DNA from: Luzula sylvatica | Lineage: Eukaryota; Streptophyta; Magnoliopsida; Poales; Juncaceae | Direction of reading: 5' to 3' | NCBI GenBank assembly: GCA_946800325.1 | Contig: OX326959.1 | Location: 12,988,862-13,052,861 of the forward strand | DNA length: 64,000 nucleotides | Shown: positions 47,371-58,446 of the stretch, in pieces | How positions within the stretch are numbered: position 1 is the first letter of the stretch | Layout: the number at the start of each line of letters is the position of its first letter | Notes under the pieces: generated by a model | What the model saw: only the letters and a program-made list of their open reading frames with translations | The model's database searches: none | What the model was told of the DNA's origin: nothing | Position numbers and translations under genes: made by a program

Positions 47371-48000
47371 GACCGAGCAGTCCACATAACTGTCCCGCCC
47401 AACCATGATTACAATAAACCAAGGAAACACCAACTACGCGCAGAGAAGAACCGAGGTAAAAATCATAGACCCCCACGGGTCATGCGCCACGACCAGGCAA
47501 AATAAATCTCCCGCTGCCCATACACACCTCCATGCAAAGCACCGAAACCAAGTGAACTAACAAAATTCAAAACATCTCACACGTTTCGATGCAGAACAAC
47601 AGATGGAATAGGTTCACCGTGCCATCAGTAGTCACATGCATACCCAACCGAACACCCACCGCAGACAACCCATCAACGATCCAGATCAAAAATGTCCAGA
47701 AGAAAGCTCATCGGACGGCCCTGAGATATTATGATTGTAATTGTCTTTTATTACAACCTCATTTTCTATTCCAGATCTTCCAAATATATAAGTGCGCTTC
47801 TCGTCATATAATTAAATATTGACTATGTAGATCTTTTTAAATATTTGGTTTGCTGATAGCAATAGCAACTACTAATTTTATTAGATTAGATACTAATTTA
47901 TAACTTAACTTACCTTCGTTGCAGTGGGGTGTCAACTCTTAATTGTATGGATAATTCGGAGGATAAATGAAAGATGCTGGTCTACTTTATTTTTGTCATA
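47371..48000. other. Unassigned low-copy sequence between satellite and gene block
   Basis: Bases 47371-47720 are less AT-rich than the surroundings (for example gaccgagcagtccacataac) and have a 77-codon plus frame from 47589 without recognisable domains. It could be the end of an unidentified TE. From about 47990 the sequence is homologous to 5620 onward, the 3' flank of the first carboxylesterase gene. Confidence 0.3.
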
Positions 48001-48308
48001 AAATGATAATAATACAGAATCATGTTGACATTGTTTGTAGAATTATTCATTTTTACTTTCCAACATCGTGTAGATTTCGTTTCAAATTTCTACTTATGCT
48101 TAAAAACATAGTTTTAAAACATATTCAACTCTAATTTTAACAAACAAGAGTTCAAAACTCGATAAAACCTATTTCTTAAGAAATATGAGAGACAAATTGA
48201 AATAGCCCACCCTATATTAAAAAAAATCATCAGTTGCATTTTTAATTTGCAAATCTTATTAATTTTCAATTGATATCTAATTATGCAAGTTCTCCATGGG
48301 AACAAATA

Positions 48309-49820
48309 TTAATTTGCCCCACTAATAGATCGATTAGCTTCGACAAAACCCTTCATCTCTTCTAACAACTTCTTTGTGTCCTCGTACTTTCCAAACAAAT
48401 AAAAAGTATGGATCGCGTTTGGATACTCAACCAGTTTTACCTCTTTTCCTTTCTTCTTCAGTGCTTCATAATACCTGTTAATTAATCAAGAATATGAAAC
48501 GAAAAAAGTTAGAATCGACACCTTCTGGTTGATACTTGATAGCATTTTAGTTACCTAATTAAGTATTTCTATAATTTGTTTTGAGTTAAATAAACTACGA
48601 ACTAATTGTCTATGTAAGTTTATTTTAAGGAGAAACAGGATCCTCAATACCGTCTTTGCCAATCTTGTAGCGGGTCATACCCTCCAATCACCACCAATGT
48701 AGGGGGGAATGCCTCCTCGAGTCCTGTTTTTATCGAATCAAAGACATAAGCAGCCTCATGATTTCGATTTGCACCTTCTGGCAAGAATGACTTCCATGCC
48801 CATGACACCCTCTCGATTGAAAGCACCGGCGCACCCTCGAGTCGTACTTCTGAATCGGTTACCTCTTCTCCTCCAAAACCTGGTTGTAATGACAGGATTC
48901 CTGCCACTCGAATCTGGTAGGAAAATCAAATTCGATTTTTATGTTATATTTTCCATATTCTATTTGCAAACATTTTGCCCCAAAATATAACATATTCTAT
49001 TTGCAAACATTTTGCCCCCAAAATATAAATAATAACAAGTAGTTAGTGGATACAACAAATGCTAGATAAGTTTTATCAACTTGATTAGCAGACACCTTTT
49101 TCCAATCTTCGGGATGAGCAGCCCATCGGCGTGCAACATGATGAATGATGTTACCGCCAGCGCTATCACCGGCAAGAAAACAATTTTTACAATCCAATAA
49201 CTCTAAATCCGGCACAATACCGGCAGAACCGAACATACCAGAATCTATAAACTTCAAAACATCGATACCATCATCGTATTGCGCAGGACACTTGTGTTCA
49301 GGGGCAAGCCTATAATTGACCGAAATAACGACTGCAGAAAGCTCACGAGCAATTGAACGGCATAGGGTATCAAAAGGGCGCGACGAAGCAGAGAAAAAGC
49401 TAAATGCACCACCGTGGAAATACACTACCAAGGGCATGCGATTTTCACCTGTTTAGCCATCAAAATAAATTGGTTGGTTAAAATGCAAGATTCATTTTTC
49501 TTTATTGTACTCATACAATTAACAAAACAAATCTAATTTTTTTTACCAGATATATCTGTGGGGTTTGATGGGGAGAAAACACGAACGTAGAGTTCACGAG
49601 ACGCATCGATGGTTAAATCAAAAGTTCGAACGCCGTTAACAGGGTTAGAATTGGCGGCAACACGGGAATCAAATAAGTTGAGAAGACGACGGTTCACAGT
49701 GCCGTTGGATCGTTGTGTTGATTCGCGTAGAAATGTGTATAAAGAAAGAAGTACTGTGTCTTTCCATGGCATATTGGGCGGCCTTTTGTGGTTTCCTTCT
49801 GAGGGTTGTTTATCTGCCAT
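48309..49820 (-). CDS. Carboxylesterase (CXE18-like), copy 2, four exons
   Basis: Exons 49820-49547, 49448-49096, 48913-48651 and 48474-48309 have exactly the lengths of copy 1 (274, 353, 263, 166) and give 351 residues with no stop. All introns are GT-AG. The nucleophile elbow GDSAGG (Ser187), Asp289 (GGYDPLQDW) and His319 (YPNAIHTFY) are intact. The oxyanion motif reads HGGA (103-106) instead of HGGG; since the first two glycines provide the main-chain contacts, activity is probably kept but specificity may differ. EYPNA at 313-317 and the downstream EDTKKLLEEMKGF look nearer the family norm than copy 1. Both flanks are homologous to those of copy 1. Likely a cytosolic ester hydrolase; the substrate is unknown. 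Confidence 0.92.
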
Positions 49821-49929
49821 TGTTTCTGGCGATCTCTTGCGTTCTGTTCGGCTGTGTGCTTAGCTCTCTGAGTGGAAGGATGAGGTTTGTGGAGGGAATG
49901 AAAAGACACGTGTTAAAAGATGATTGTTG

Positions 49930-50430
49930 GTTTTTCTTTTGTCAAGGTGATTGATGATAATTTGATTATATAGTACAACAATATATAATATTATTAGCCC
50001 AAAATTAAGTAACTAACTAAAAAATGATTTCATAAATTTTGATAAACTTTACCATAAAATCTTAAAGAAATTACATTTTCTTAATTAATACAAACATATC
50101 CTAAATTCTTTATTTTTTTAATGCATGGATTACAATTACTAAATATACATTCATCATCAATATTATTATGATAACCTGAAAGATTCATTGAATATCCAAC
50201 AAATCAATGCACCGTCTAACTATTCTAGGAGGTCACGATGCATTCAATTATTACCTTCTAGAATACTCTAATTCAAATGCAATTCATATTATTTGTATGG
50301 CCATTACATTATTGAGTAGTAATGTATATTTTTTCTATAACTCCCCCACCAAAAAAAAAAATAGATCACATGAATGTGATTTAACAGTTTAAAAATTAAT
50401 ACATAAATACATTATTCAATATGTTAATGT
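49930..50430. repeat. Upstream block duplicated with the carboxylesterase gene
   Basis: Homologous to 9780-9975 plus 11948-12400 and, for its right part, to 54720-54900. It contains the uninterrupted target of the Helitron at 9976 and a truncated family-D MITE (from about 50325). Confidence 0.7.
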
Positions 50431-50714
50431 GTCTTGTGAAATAGGAATTACAAAGCAATAATTATGAAGTTCTTATGAAATAATGTGTCTTGTTTGTGCA
50501 ATCAAATTATATTATGGAATTAAAAAATTATTAAGCTTGCCCGTATCACCAAAAATAACAATTCTCTGAAGAGAGTTCTTATCGGGGAATGACGGTGCTT
50601 CGAAAGAGTAAGGCTTGCCCCCACACAATTGTTCTATTATACAACTCATGACCAATCTTGTAATAATACCTGCATTTGAATCAACGGAATGTATCCCAAT
50701 TTTTTTATATTCAA

Positions 50715-52888
50715 CTAGCGTGTGCTCGCGCAATTGCGCGAGTTATTTTGTGATTACGAAAGAAGGACTTTTGGTTGGATTGCAACATTAGATTATGCCT
50801 ATGCGCTAAATCAGATGGTTGATGGCTGTTGAATGTGTTATTTTTTTTTTATAGTATTGCTAATTATCGCAAGGAATGCATGGATGTTTATCAGCATGTC
50901 GTGGGAGACACGTACAGAGATGGTAGACAAATACATTTTTAAGAAGTTTTCTAAACAAAATAGAGCATTCTGATGCATCTGGCATCGCTGGTTACTACAT
51001 ACAAACTAACGATGTTTACCACAAAACATCACAAAACATAAACGGTTGGACAAATTCCAAAAAACAACATCAGTTACTAAACACAAACTAACGATACTTG
51101 TCACAAAAGATAAACGGATACTATTCACAAAATAGAAGCGGTCAGATGGATCCAAATGTGTTATCAAATTGAGCTTCACTGCTCTAACAGATGGATACTC
51201 GTATAACGTTGCCCTGCGAACATCAAATTGTTTGGTAATTTGTCAGTTTTGTCTTTTTTTGAGAATTTGGTGTGAATGTTGTTTTGTTTGTACTGCTCAT
51301 CTGTTACATCGATGTCTCGGACCCGTGTCGGGTTCTGATCGCGGTTTATATCTCTAGGAGACTTGATCCTTTTGATTTGTCCAACAATGTATGTTCATTA
51401 AAATTGTGTGTTAGTAATATTTATGCGTTTGTAGGTGATATGGTGTTTTTTGAGTTCTGTTATTTGATATAGTTTAATTACCTATTATTTGTTTTCCATC
51501 TACAACCTGGCTTGTGATTCGGTTGAGTGGAACAGAGTCGAAATAAGTAGTCGGTATGCTGCGAATTTCGGGTTTCGGCGTGATCACTGTGTGATCGCTG
51601 ATCCTTACAATGTGGCGGTGAGTTACGGTGCTGTACTTGCCTCTTCTGCGATCAATGTTGAAGTGTTTGATCTCCACGACACTTCCCTCTTTGAGTTTTG
51701 GTTTCACCGCTTCAGCATATGTCGTCTCAATTATTCCTTCTATAGCTGTTCCCTGTAAACGGAAAAAAAAATTACGTGCGTTTTACCAGTTCTTTTTTTG
51801 TTGTGTAAATAGAGATACTTACTTTTTTTTTTTAAAAAGGATATATCTCGCTATCAACCAGAATTGACTCAAGCCCATAGTCCTCACCAGATTAGGGATC
51901 CATTGCTATCCATATTTTGAAAACACGAACTGTAATGACTTGCTTTTTTTATTTGGCTTCGAGTTTTGCTAACGTTGTTGGCTTTTCCAAATGTTTCATT
52001 TCTGTTTTCTGTCAAAAAAAAAAAAAAAAAGAAAAGAAAACAACCGTTTTGTTATACTTTGATGTTGGAGTATGTCAACTTTTTGTTCTTTTTCTCTTTT
52101 GTTTTGTTGTGATCGTATTTGGAAATTGCAGTGTGTCTATGTAATATGTTTTTTGGTTCGAGCAATTACAAAAAATTGTCTCCAGTAGGAAATAGTACAA
52201 TCATTATGGATATTTGAGATGAGAGACAAATAAGAGACAAAATAGCATGAATCGGGCCACTGGAATCGTACAAATTTAAACCTTCTATTCACAATTCACA
52301 CAATAGAGAAATCAAATCAAACTCAATTTTCAGGAAAAAATAGATATTTTGTTGCATACTTACATAGATATCTGTTTTGTTGTAAGAATCACAATTTAAT
52401 TCCAACGATAGAGGAGAATCCAACCTGTTGTTGTCGATCTGTAGAGGCGATTTGAGCGAAGACCTTCCTCGTTTCCTGTGAGAGAAATGTTTGAGAATGA
52501 TGGAGAGGGTGTGGTCGCTATTTGAGCTCCTTTGTCTTTGTCTTTGTCTAGGTGAGTGGGATCATTTTGCATGGGATAGATAACACGTGGGATCCATGCA
52601 ACAGAAGAATAGTTGGCAGTGGGATGGCCCATGAGCCCAAGTTTTACTACATTTAAAAATAAAAAAAACACCCTACTAATAGATCATGATAAGATGAAAG
52701 TCGGTGATGAAAAGGAGACTAAATCAAACGGCCCACAATCCATCTATCAAACAAATAAAATGAAGGGCAGAGATTGAATATGACAATCAAACGGCCATGA
52801 TCAATCAGGTGACGTGGAAGCATAAGGAGGCAGATAAAAGTATTAAAATATACTAATTAAAATTTAGGGTTTAGGGTTTAGTAAAAGA
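50715..52888 (-). mobile_element. Helitron with RPA1-like gene fragment, about 2.2 kb
   Basis: On minus the 3' end is a perfect 18-bp hairpin (CTCGCGCAATTGCGCGAG, 50725-50742), six bases, then CTAG abutting T; on plus CTAG at 50715 follows A. The right boundary is set near 52888, where minus TCTTTTACTAAACCC could be the TC start; this is tentative. Inside is an RPA1-like fragment. Near the 5' end are cacgtcacctgattgatcat and a telomere-like tttagggtttaggg (52863-52880). It interrupts the phosphatase pseudogene. Confidence 0.7.
51482..51929 (-). pseudogene. RPA1-like OB-fold gene fragment inside the Helitron
   Basis: Replication protein A homologs are common in plant Helitrons. Minus exon from 51929: RVFKIWIAMDP, a stop, SGEDYGLESILVDSE, the first strands of an RPA70-type OB fold. 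A second exon, 51752-51482, has acceptor and donor intact and reads GTAIEGIIETTYAEAVKPKL, then KEGSVVEIKHFNIDRRRGKY, STVTHRHIVRISD and so on, matching the family pattern of a KEG turn then a Y..V.H...I strand. The in-frame stop and a lost donor after the first exon show it is decayed. A possible further exon (TLYEYPSVRAVKLNLITHLD) lies near 51160-51215. The fragment shares the Helitron's orientation. Confidence 0.7.
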
Positions 52889-53494
52889 AAAAAGAAACTA
52901 TTCGCCACAATCGCATGTAAAAAAAATAATGAATCAAGAATCATACATTTGTTGTGATTGTACTATCCGGGATCTCTCCAACCAACAGTACGAGCCGGTG
53001 CACCTTCATATTTTATGAATCAATTAACACTTTGAAAAATTCATCAAAAAATGAATATTTCAAATTCACGCTAGTGATTGTACTATCGTGCTTATTGAAA
53101 AAATCATGTATTATAAAAAATTGTGAGTTTAATTTTCATTGTAATTAATGAACGTAGGACATACAATTTTTCTCTATTTATTATTAAAATAATTATTTTA
53201 TGAACCAATTAATTCTTTTGAATAGAAACAAAATAGAAATGAGATGGATCGTACCGCACATGCTTCCACGGGCGAAAGTAAGGGTACCAGCTGGCGTACG
53301 TGTGGCAGGCACAGCCCACATACATACCCCATTCGCCAAACGGTACTGTCTTGCTTGGGTGGGTCATATCCACTTGTCCAGGTTACAGTCATCTAAATAA
53401 TTCAAGTGAAAAGACAATAGTTATAGTTACGTAATAATTTAATTTAATAAATGGTAAAAAGAAAGAAAGAACTTACCTCATTCCATGGATACAC

Positions 53495-54155
53495 TACAGC
53501 TGGCAAAATATGACTAGATCCGAAAAAACCGTCCGATCCGAAAAAAAATGAATATTGAAACATCAATTACGTTAATCCAAAATTGAACCGAAATCGAATG
53601 AACCGAATCCGAAATTGAACCGAAATCGAATGACCCGAATTCGAAATCGACCCAAAATCGTATGATCCGTATCCGAAATCAATCCGAACATGAATGACCC
53701 GAAATCCGAACTAATCCGAAATCCGAATAATCCGAAACTCATGATCCGAATGACCTGAAACTCACGACCCGAATGACCCAATATTTAATATATTATTGTT
53801 AAAATCAATATAATATTGCTAAAATATTTTGGAATCAATAAAATAAATCCCGAATTATTCGAAAACTAAATTTTCGAAAAATCGAATGATTCGAAATCAA
53901 ATTTTGCGAAATTCGAATGATCCGAAAATCAAAATAATCAAGACCCGGATGACCCGAAAACCGAAACGATCCGGAACCAAATGATCCGAAAACCAAAACG
54001 ATCCGAAACCGAATGATCCGAAAACCGAAACGGTCGGAATCCGAACGACCCGCAAACCGAAACGACCCGAACCCGAACGACTCGCAATCCGAAACGTTCC
54101 GAATCCGAAATAACCCGACCCAAACCCGACCCGCCCCGCCCTATTGCCGCATCTA
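53495..54155. mobile_element. hAT-like MITE, family H, copy A
   Basis: Ends TACAGCTGGCAA and TTGCCGCATCTA. ATACACT occurs at both junctions (53489-53495 and 54155-54161), a 7-8-bp target duplication. The interior is made of diverged ATCCGAA/GACCCGAA words with an AT-rich centre. Copies B (55898) and C (59722) share ends and interior. It is inserted in an exon of the phosphatase pseudogene. Confidence 0.75.
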
Positions 54156-54214
54156 TACACTGGTGCCTTTGGGTTCACAAAGGAAATTGTGTTTGATACA
54201 GCAACCAGAACCGG

Positions 54215-54811
54215 CTAAACCAAATTAGAATTCTGGCATAATTTTTTTAAGTGGTAAATCAAAGGCCTACTAATATGGGATTAAAAATTAATTATAGTGT
54301 ACATGAATTATATACAAGAATTAAACTCAAAGAAAGGAAGAACCTAACTAAAAAAATCAATATTACAATGTAAAATGAAATTAACTAATTGGCCCATTGT
54401 AACTAGAAAATGAATGAAAAAATGAGTAAAACTCATCATATAACTCATTAGGAATGTTTTAAGTATTCTAGGAGAAAATAAAGTATTGGGGATTGCTCTT
54501 TGCCATTAGTATCAGGGTATATTGATTCACTGCGAGCGTACGAAGAAAAATAAATTATGACAAAAAAACAATTTATTGACATGTTGTTTAGTTAAATTAT
54601 GACAATGAAATAAGCTCGAATACTTTGTTCGAGAAAATCCTCAATTAGTATCATGGCATATTTATCCGAGTAAATTATTACAATGAAAAAATAGCGATCT
54701 TTTACAATATCCAGAAATGTTAGTTTTTTTTTTTCCCCTTCAATTATTATCTTCTAGAATACTCTAATTCAAATGCAATTCACATTATTTGTGTGGCCCA
54801 TTAAATTATTC
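54215..54811. other. AT-rich intergenic sequence
   Basis: No gene seen. From about 54735 it is homologous to 50235-50320 (caattattatcttctagaat), a third copy of the carboxylesterase upstream block. Confidence 0.5.
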
Positions 54812-55075
54812 GAGTAGCAATGTACATTTTCTAGAACTCTTTTCAAAAAAACTCGATGACGTCAATACAAATTCGTTCAGAATTAACATATAAATACATG
54901 ATTTAACATATTAATTTATGTAATTTATAGTTTAATTATTTTAATTTATGATTTGACAACCAATTAAGATGTCAAATTATGAATTAAAGTATTAATTTTT
55001 TTAAGTTTAATTCATATCCACAATCCATATCATCAAGTTTTTTGAGAAAGAGGTGGGGTATGTTCAACATTTTCC
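54812..55075. mobile_element. Foldback MITE, family D, copy 3
   Basis: Starts cgagtagcaatgtacat and ends gtatgttcaacattttcc. Contains gatgacgtcaatacaaat. Homologous to 12251-12517 together with its left flank, so it was copied as part of the larger block rather than inserted on its own. Confidence 0.6.
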
Positions 55076-55241
55076 TAAATAAAAAGTGGCAATTTACCAT
55101 GCCCCAAATTTCACCGACACATCTTTATATTCTAATTAGCACACTTAATTAACATGACAATAAATATATCTCATAATTAATTATTAATTAATATATAAAT
55201 TAAATTGATAACAATTAATAATTAATATTGATTATTTGTTA

Positions 55242-55482
55242 GGGGAGTTCTATCATACATACTTTTAAAAAAATATTTGAGTATTTAGAATGGTGTATTA
55301 TAAATTTTATTTTGTATGTATATTTTTTCTTTAATGAACAAATCATATTTCCTATTTAACCTACCATTCATTGATTAGTATATTTGAAAAATTACCTTAA
55401 ATACTCATTAATTGATAATTACTCAAAAAATCCTCGAAGATGGGTGTATCATAAGAAAAGATGGTGTATGATATAACTCCTC
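55242..55482. mobile_element. Mutator-type MITE, 241 bp, 9-bp target duplication
   Basis: Ends GGGGAGTTCTATCATACA and, inverted, GAGGAGTTATATCATACA (16 of 18). TATTTGTTA lies at 55233-55241 and 55483-55491, a perfect 9-bp duplication as made by Mutator-like transposases. No ORF. Confidence 0.85.
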
Positions 55483-55897
55483 TATTTGTTAATTGTGTAT
55501 TTTTGTTAATTGACATGTTAATTAGTGATATAGAAAATGTTGTGGTGAAATTTTCCAAATAAAAAAATATAAACTGAGCAGGTTAGACTTTGCTTGATTT
55601 TGTAATAGAGGAGGACAATGGAAGGGAAAGGAATAAAAATTTGCATGTTCGGTTTGGAGGTAGAGAAGGATCGGGAAGGGAGAAGAAGACAAATGAACAT
55701 TTCAAGTAATGTATCAAATAGAAATAATGAAAAAATATGTTTAGAAAAAAAAATTATTTTTAAAAATATCGTATTTTAATTTATTTTTTTTATGTTTAAG
55801 ATGTATTGTATTTTGAAAATTTAATTTTATCATAATTTTAATTTGTTGTATTTATATAAATTATTTTAAAAATAAAATAAATTATAATACATACATG

Positions 55898-56330
55898 TAG
55901 AGGTGGCAATCAGGCGTGTCGGGTCGGGTTCGTTTCGATTTGCGGGTCATTCGGATCATCGGGTCGCGGGTCGTTCGGATTCGGGTTGTTTCGATTTTCG
56001 GGTCACTCGGTTTCGGATCGTTTCGGTTTTCGGGTCTTTCTTGTTCGGGTCGGTTAGGTTTTCGGGTCATTCGGTTCCATGTCGTTTTCGGTTTTCGGGT
56101 CATTCGGTTCCGGATCGTTTCGGTTTTCGGGTCATTTGGATCCGGATCGTTTCGGTTTTCGGATCATTCCGGTCTTGACTATTTTGATTTTCGAGGCATA
56201 CGGATTTCGCAAAATTTGATTTCGAATCATTTGATTTTTCAAAAATTTTGTTTTCGGATAATTCGAGATTTAATTTATTGATTGCAAGACATTTTAACAA
56301 TATTATACTGATTTTAACAATAAATAATAA
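55898..56330. mobile_element. hAT-like MITE, family H, copy B (left part)
   Basis: Starts TAGAGGTGGCAATCAGG and runs through GGTCATTCGG-type words to an AT-rich centre (acaatattatactgatttta) like that of copy A in inverse. It is cut off by the minisatellite at about 56331. A stretch at 58118-58179 ending ttttctagctcta may be the other end, but no target duplication supports this. Confidence 0.6.
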
Positions 56331-57960
56331 GCTTTAGTGCCGTTTCCGATTTTTCGCTGTCAAAAATGAAGTTGTGGTGCCATCTCTTTTTCCCTGCCAA
56401 AGAAAACTTTTAGTGCCTTTTCTTTTTGGCTGCAAACTAATAAGTTTTAGGGCCGTTTACTATTTCTCGCTGCCGTAAATTTGTTTTAGTGCCATTCCAC
56501 TTTTTCGCTGTCAAAAATGAAGTTGTAGTGCCTTTCCCTATTTCGCTGCCAAAGAAAACATTAGTGCCTTTTCTTTTTCGCTGCCAAAAAACAAGTTTTA
56601 GCGCCGTTTTCATTTTCTAGCTGCCGTAAATTTGTTTTACTGCCATTTCCACTTTTTCGTTGTCAAAAAATGAAGTTGTAGTACCTTTTCCCTTTTTCAC
56701 TGCCAAAGAAAACGTTTAGTGCCTTTCTTTTTGGTGCGAAAAAATAAGTTTTAGTACCGTTTTCTTATTCTGGCTGCCGTAATTTTGTATTAGTGCCATT
56801 TCCATTTTTTGCTGTCAAAAATGAAGTTGTAGTACGTTACCCTTTTTCGCTGACAATAAATCAGTTTTAGTGCCTTTTTCTTTTTCTCGCTGCCGTAAAT
56901 TTGTATTTGTGCCATTTCCACTTTTTGCTGTAAAAAATAAGTTGTAGCGCCTTTTACCTTTTTCGCTGCCAAAGAAATCTTTTAGTGCCGTTCTCTTTCT
57001 CTCGCTGCGGTAAATTTGTTTTAGTGTCCTCTCCACTTTTTCGCTGTCAAAAGTGAAGTTATAGTGCCTTTTCCCTTTTTCGCTGTCAAAGAAAACGTTT
57101 AGTCCCGTTCTCTTTTTGCGCGGCCGTAAATTTGTTTTAGTGCCTTTCCACTTTTTCGCTGTCAAAAATGAAGTTGTAGTGCCTCCCTTATTCGCTGCCA
57201 AAGAACATGATTAGTGCCGTTCTTTTTTTTCGCTGCCGTAAATTTGTTTTAGTGCAATTTCCACTTTTTCGCTGTCAAAAATGAAGTTGTAGTGCCTTTC
57301 CCTTTTACGCTGCCGTAAATCTGTTTTAGTGCCCTTTTAACTTTTTCGCTGTCAAAAATGAAGTTGTAGTGCCTTTTACCTTTTTCGCTGCCAATGAAAA
57401 CTTTAGTGCCTTTTCTTTTTCGCTAACAAAAAAATAAGTTTTAGTGTCTTTTTCTGTTTATTCGAAACATAAGTTTTAGTGCCCTTTCGACTTTTTCGCC
57501 ATCAAAAATGACGTTTTAGTACCTTTCACCTTTTGGCTTCCAAAGAAAACTTGTAGTGCCTTACTCTTTTCGCGGCCAAATATGTTTTAGTGCCATTTCA
57601 TGTTTTTCGCTGCTAATACACTTTTAGTGCCGTTTCTTTTTTTCCCTGACAAAAGATATTTTTAGTGCCTATCTCTTTTCCGCTGTCAAATATGAAGTTT
57701 TAGTGCCTATTTCCTTTTTTCGCTGCCAATTATGAAGTTTTAGTGCCATTTTCTCTTTTTCGCTGCCGAAAATTTACTTTGGCATTTTCTTTTTCGCTGC
57801 CAAAAACCAAGTTTTAGTGCATTTTCTGTTTTCACTGCCAAAAATAAAGTTTTACTGCAGTTTCATTTTAGCTGCCAAAAAGAAGTTTTAGTGCCTTTTT
57901 CTCTTTTTCGCTGCCAAAAAATTAACTTTTATTGCCATTTTATCTTTTTAGCTGCCAAAA
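56331..57960 (+). repeat. ~40-bp minisatellite (TTTTAGTGCC...CGCTGCCAAA), about 1.6 kb
   Basis: The unit is close to agtgccttttctttttcgct plus gccaaaaataagtttt, with two alternating variants (gctgccgtaaatttgtttt and gctgtcaaaaatgaagttg). It starts at the AT-rich centre of MITE copy B. Frames of up to 128 codons on minus are repeat by-products. Confidence 0.9.
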
Positions 57961-58328
57961 ATATTTAACACATTAATTGATTATCAAACTATTTATTAAA
58001 ATAATAAAATCATAAATTAAAATGGTAAATTAAATACTGGAAGACATACATCATTACTCAATTCTAAATGTAATACGTAAGCTTCATTTGAAGAGTAAAA
58101 TGTCAACATACTAATATTCTCAAAAAAGTTCGGATCGGGGCCGAGTTCGACGAGATCGGGTCCCGATTTTCTAGCTCTATAATATTAACCTCAATGAAAT
58201 TACAATATACCGAAACCAAAATATAATTTTTCTCTCTAATTCCTATAAGATTATTAATTTTTTTGACATGTAACCTTATGAAAAGCCCAATTTGCATGGA
58301 TAGTTACGTTTTTTATTTTTTATTTTAC

Positions 58329-58446
58329 CTTGTTGACATTTCACTGACCCATCCGAACTCTCGTTGTGTGTTGATTGTGTAAGAGGCCATTGGATGAAGC
58401 CACCTCAGGGTTTTCTCCACTTCATGTCTCATCTTGTTGTTGTATC
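58329..58446 (-). pseudogene. Single exon of a DUF668 / PSK-simulator-like gene
   Basis: Between acceptor ttcttgcag and donor aag|gtaaaa the minus strand reads YNNKMRHEVEKTLRWLHPMA, SYTINTQREFGWVSEMSTR. This resembles the C-terminal DUF668 motif (EMEKTL.WL.P.A.NT...FGWVGEW) of the plant PSI proteins, involved in growth signalling. The exon edges fit that family as I recall it. No neighbouring exons were found for certain, so it is probably an isolated relic. Motif agreement is partial. Confidence 0.5.

Larger units (their letters stand above)
50512..54214 (-). pseudogene. Purple acid phosphatase pseudogene, split by a Helitron and a MITE
   Basis: Minus-strand pieces follow a plant purple acid phosphatase: 54214-54156 PVLVAVSNTISFVNPKAPVY; after the MITE, 53494-53477 WNE; GT-AG intron; 53392-53255 MTVTWTSGYD and, after a frameshift, RTPAGTLTFARGSMCG; GT-AG intron; 53003 to about 52966 GAPARTVGWRDPG then a stop; after the Helitron, 50714-50512 EYKKIGIHS...PYSFEAPSFPDKNS, LQRIVIFGDTGK. 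These are the N-terminal domain and the first metal-ligand motif (GDxGK) of the phosphatase. The rest of the catalytic domain is absent. Splice sites are kept, so it came from genomic DNA. It is not functional. Confidence 0.85.

Noticed and set aside
51800..52144. Plus-strand Phe/Cys-rich frames
   Set aside because: T-rich intron-like sequence opposite the RPA1-like exons.
52863..52880. Interstitial telomere
   Set aside because: Only about two and a half TTTAGGG units, at the presumed Helitron end; more likely a telo-box or chance.
55882..56281. Phe/Gly/Arg-rich frames over the GGTCATTCGG block
   Set aside because: Low-complexity interior of a hAT-like MITE. The same holds for 53572-54178 and 59671-60413.
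56790..57201. Lys-rich minus frames of 60-128 codons
   Set aside because: By-product of the ~40-bp minisatellite.
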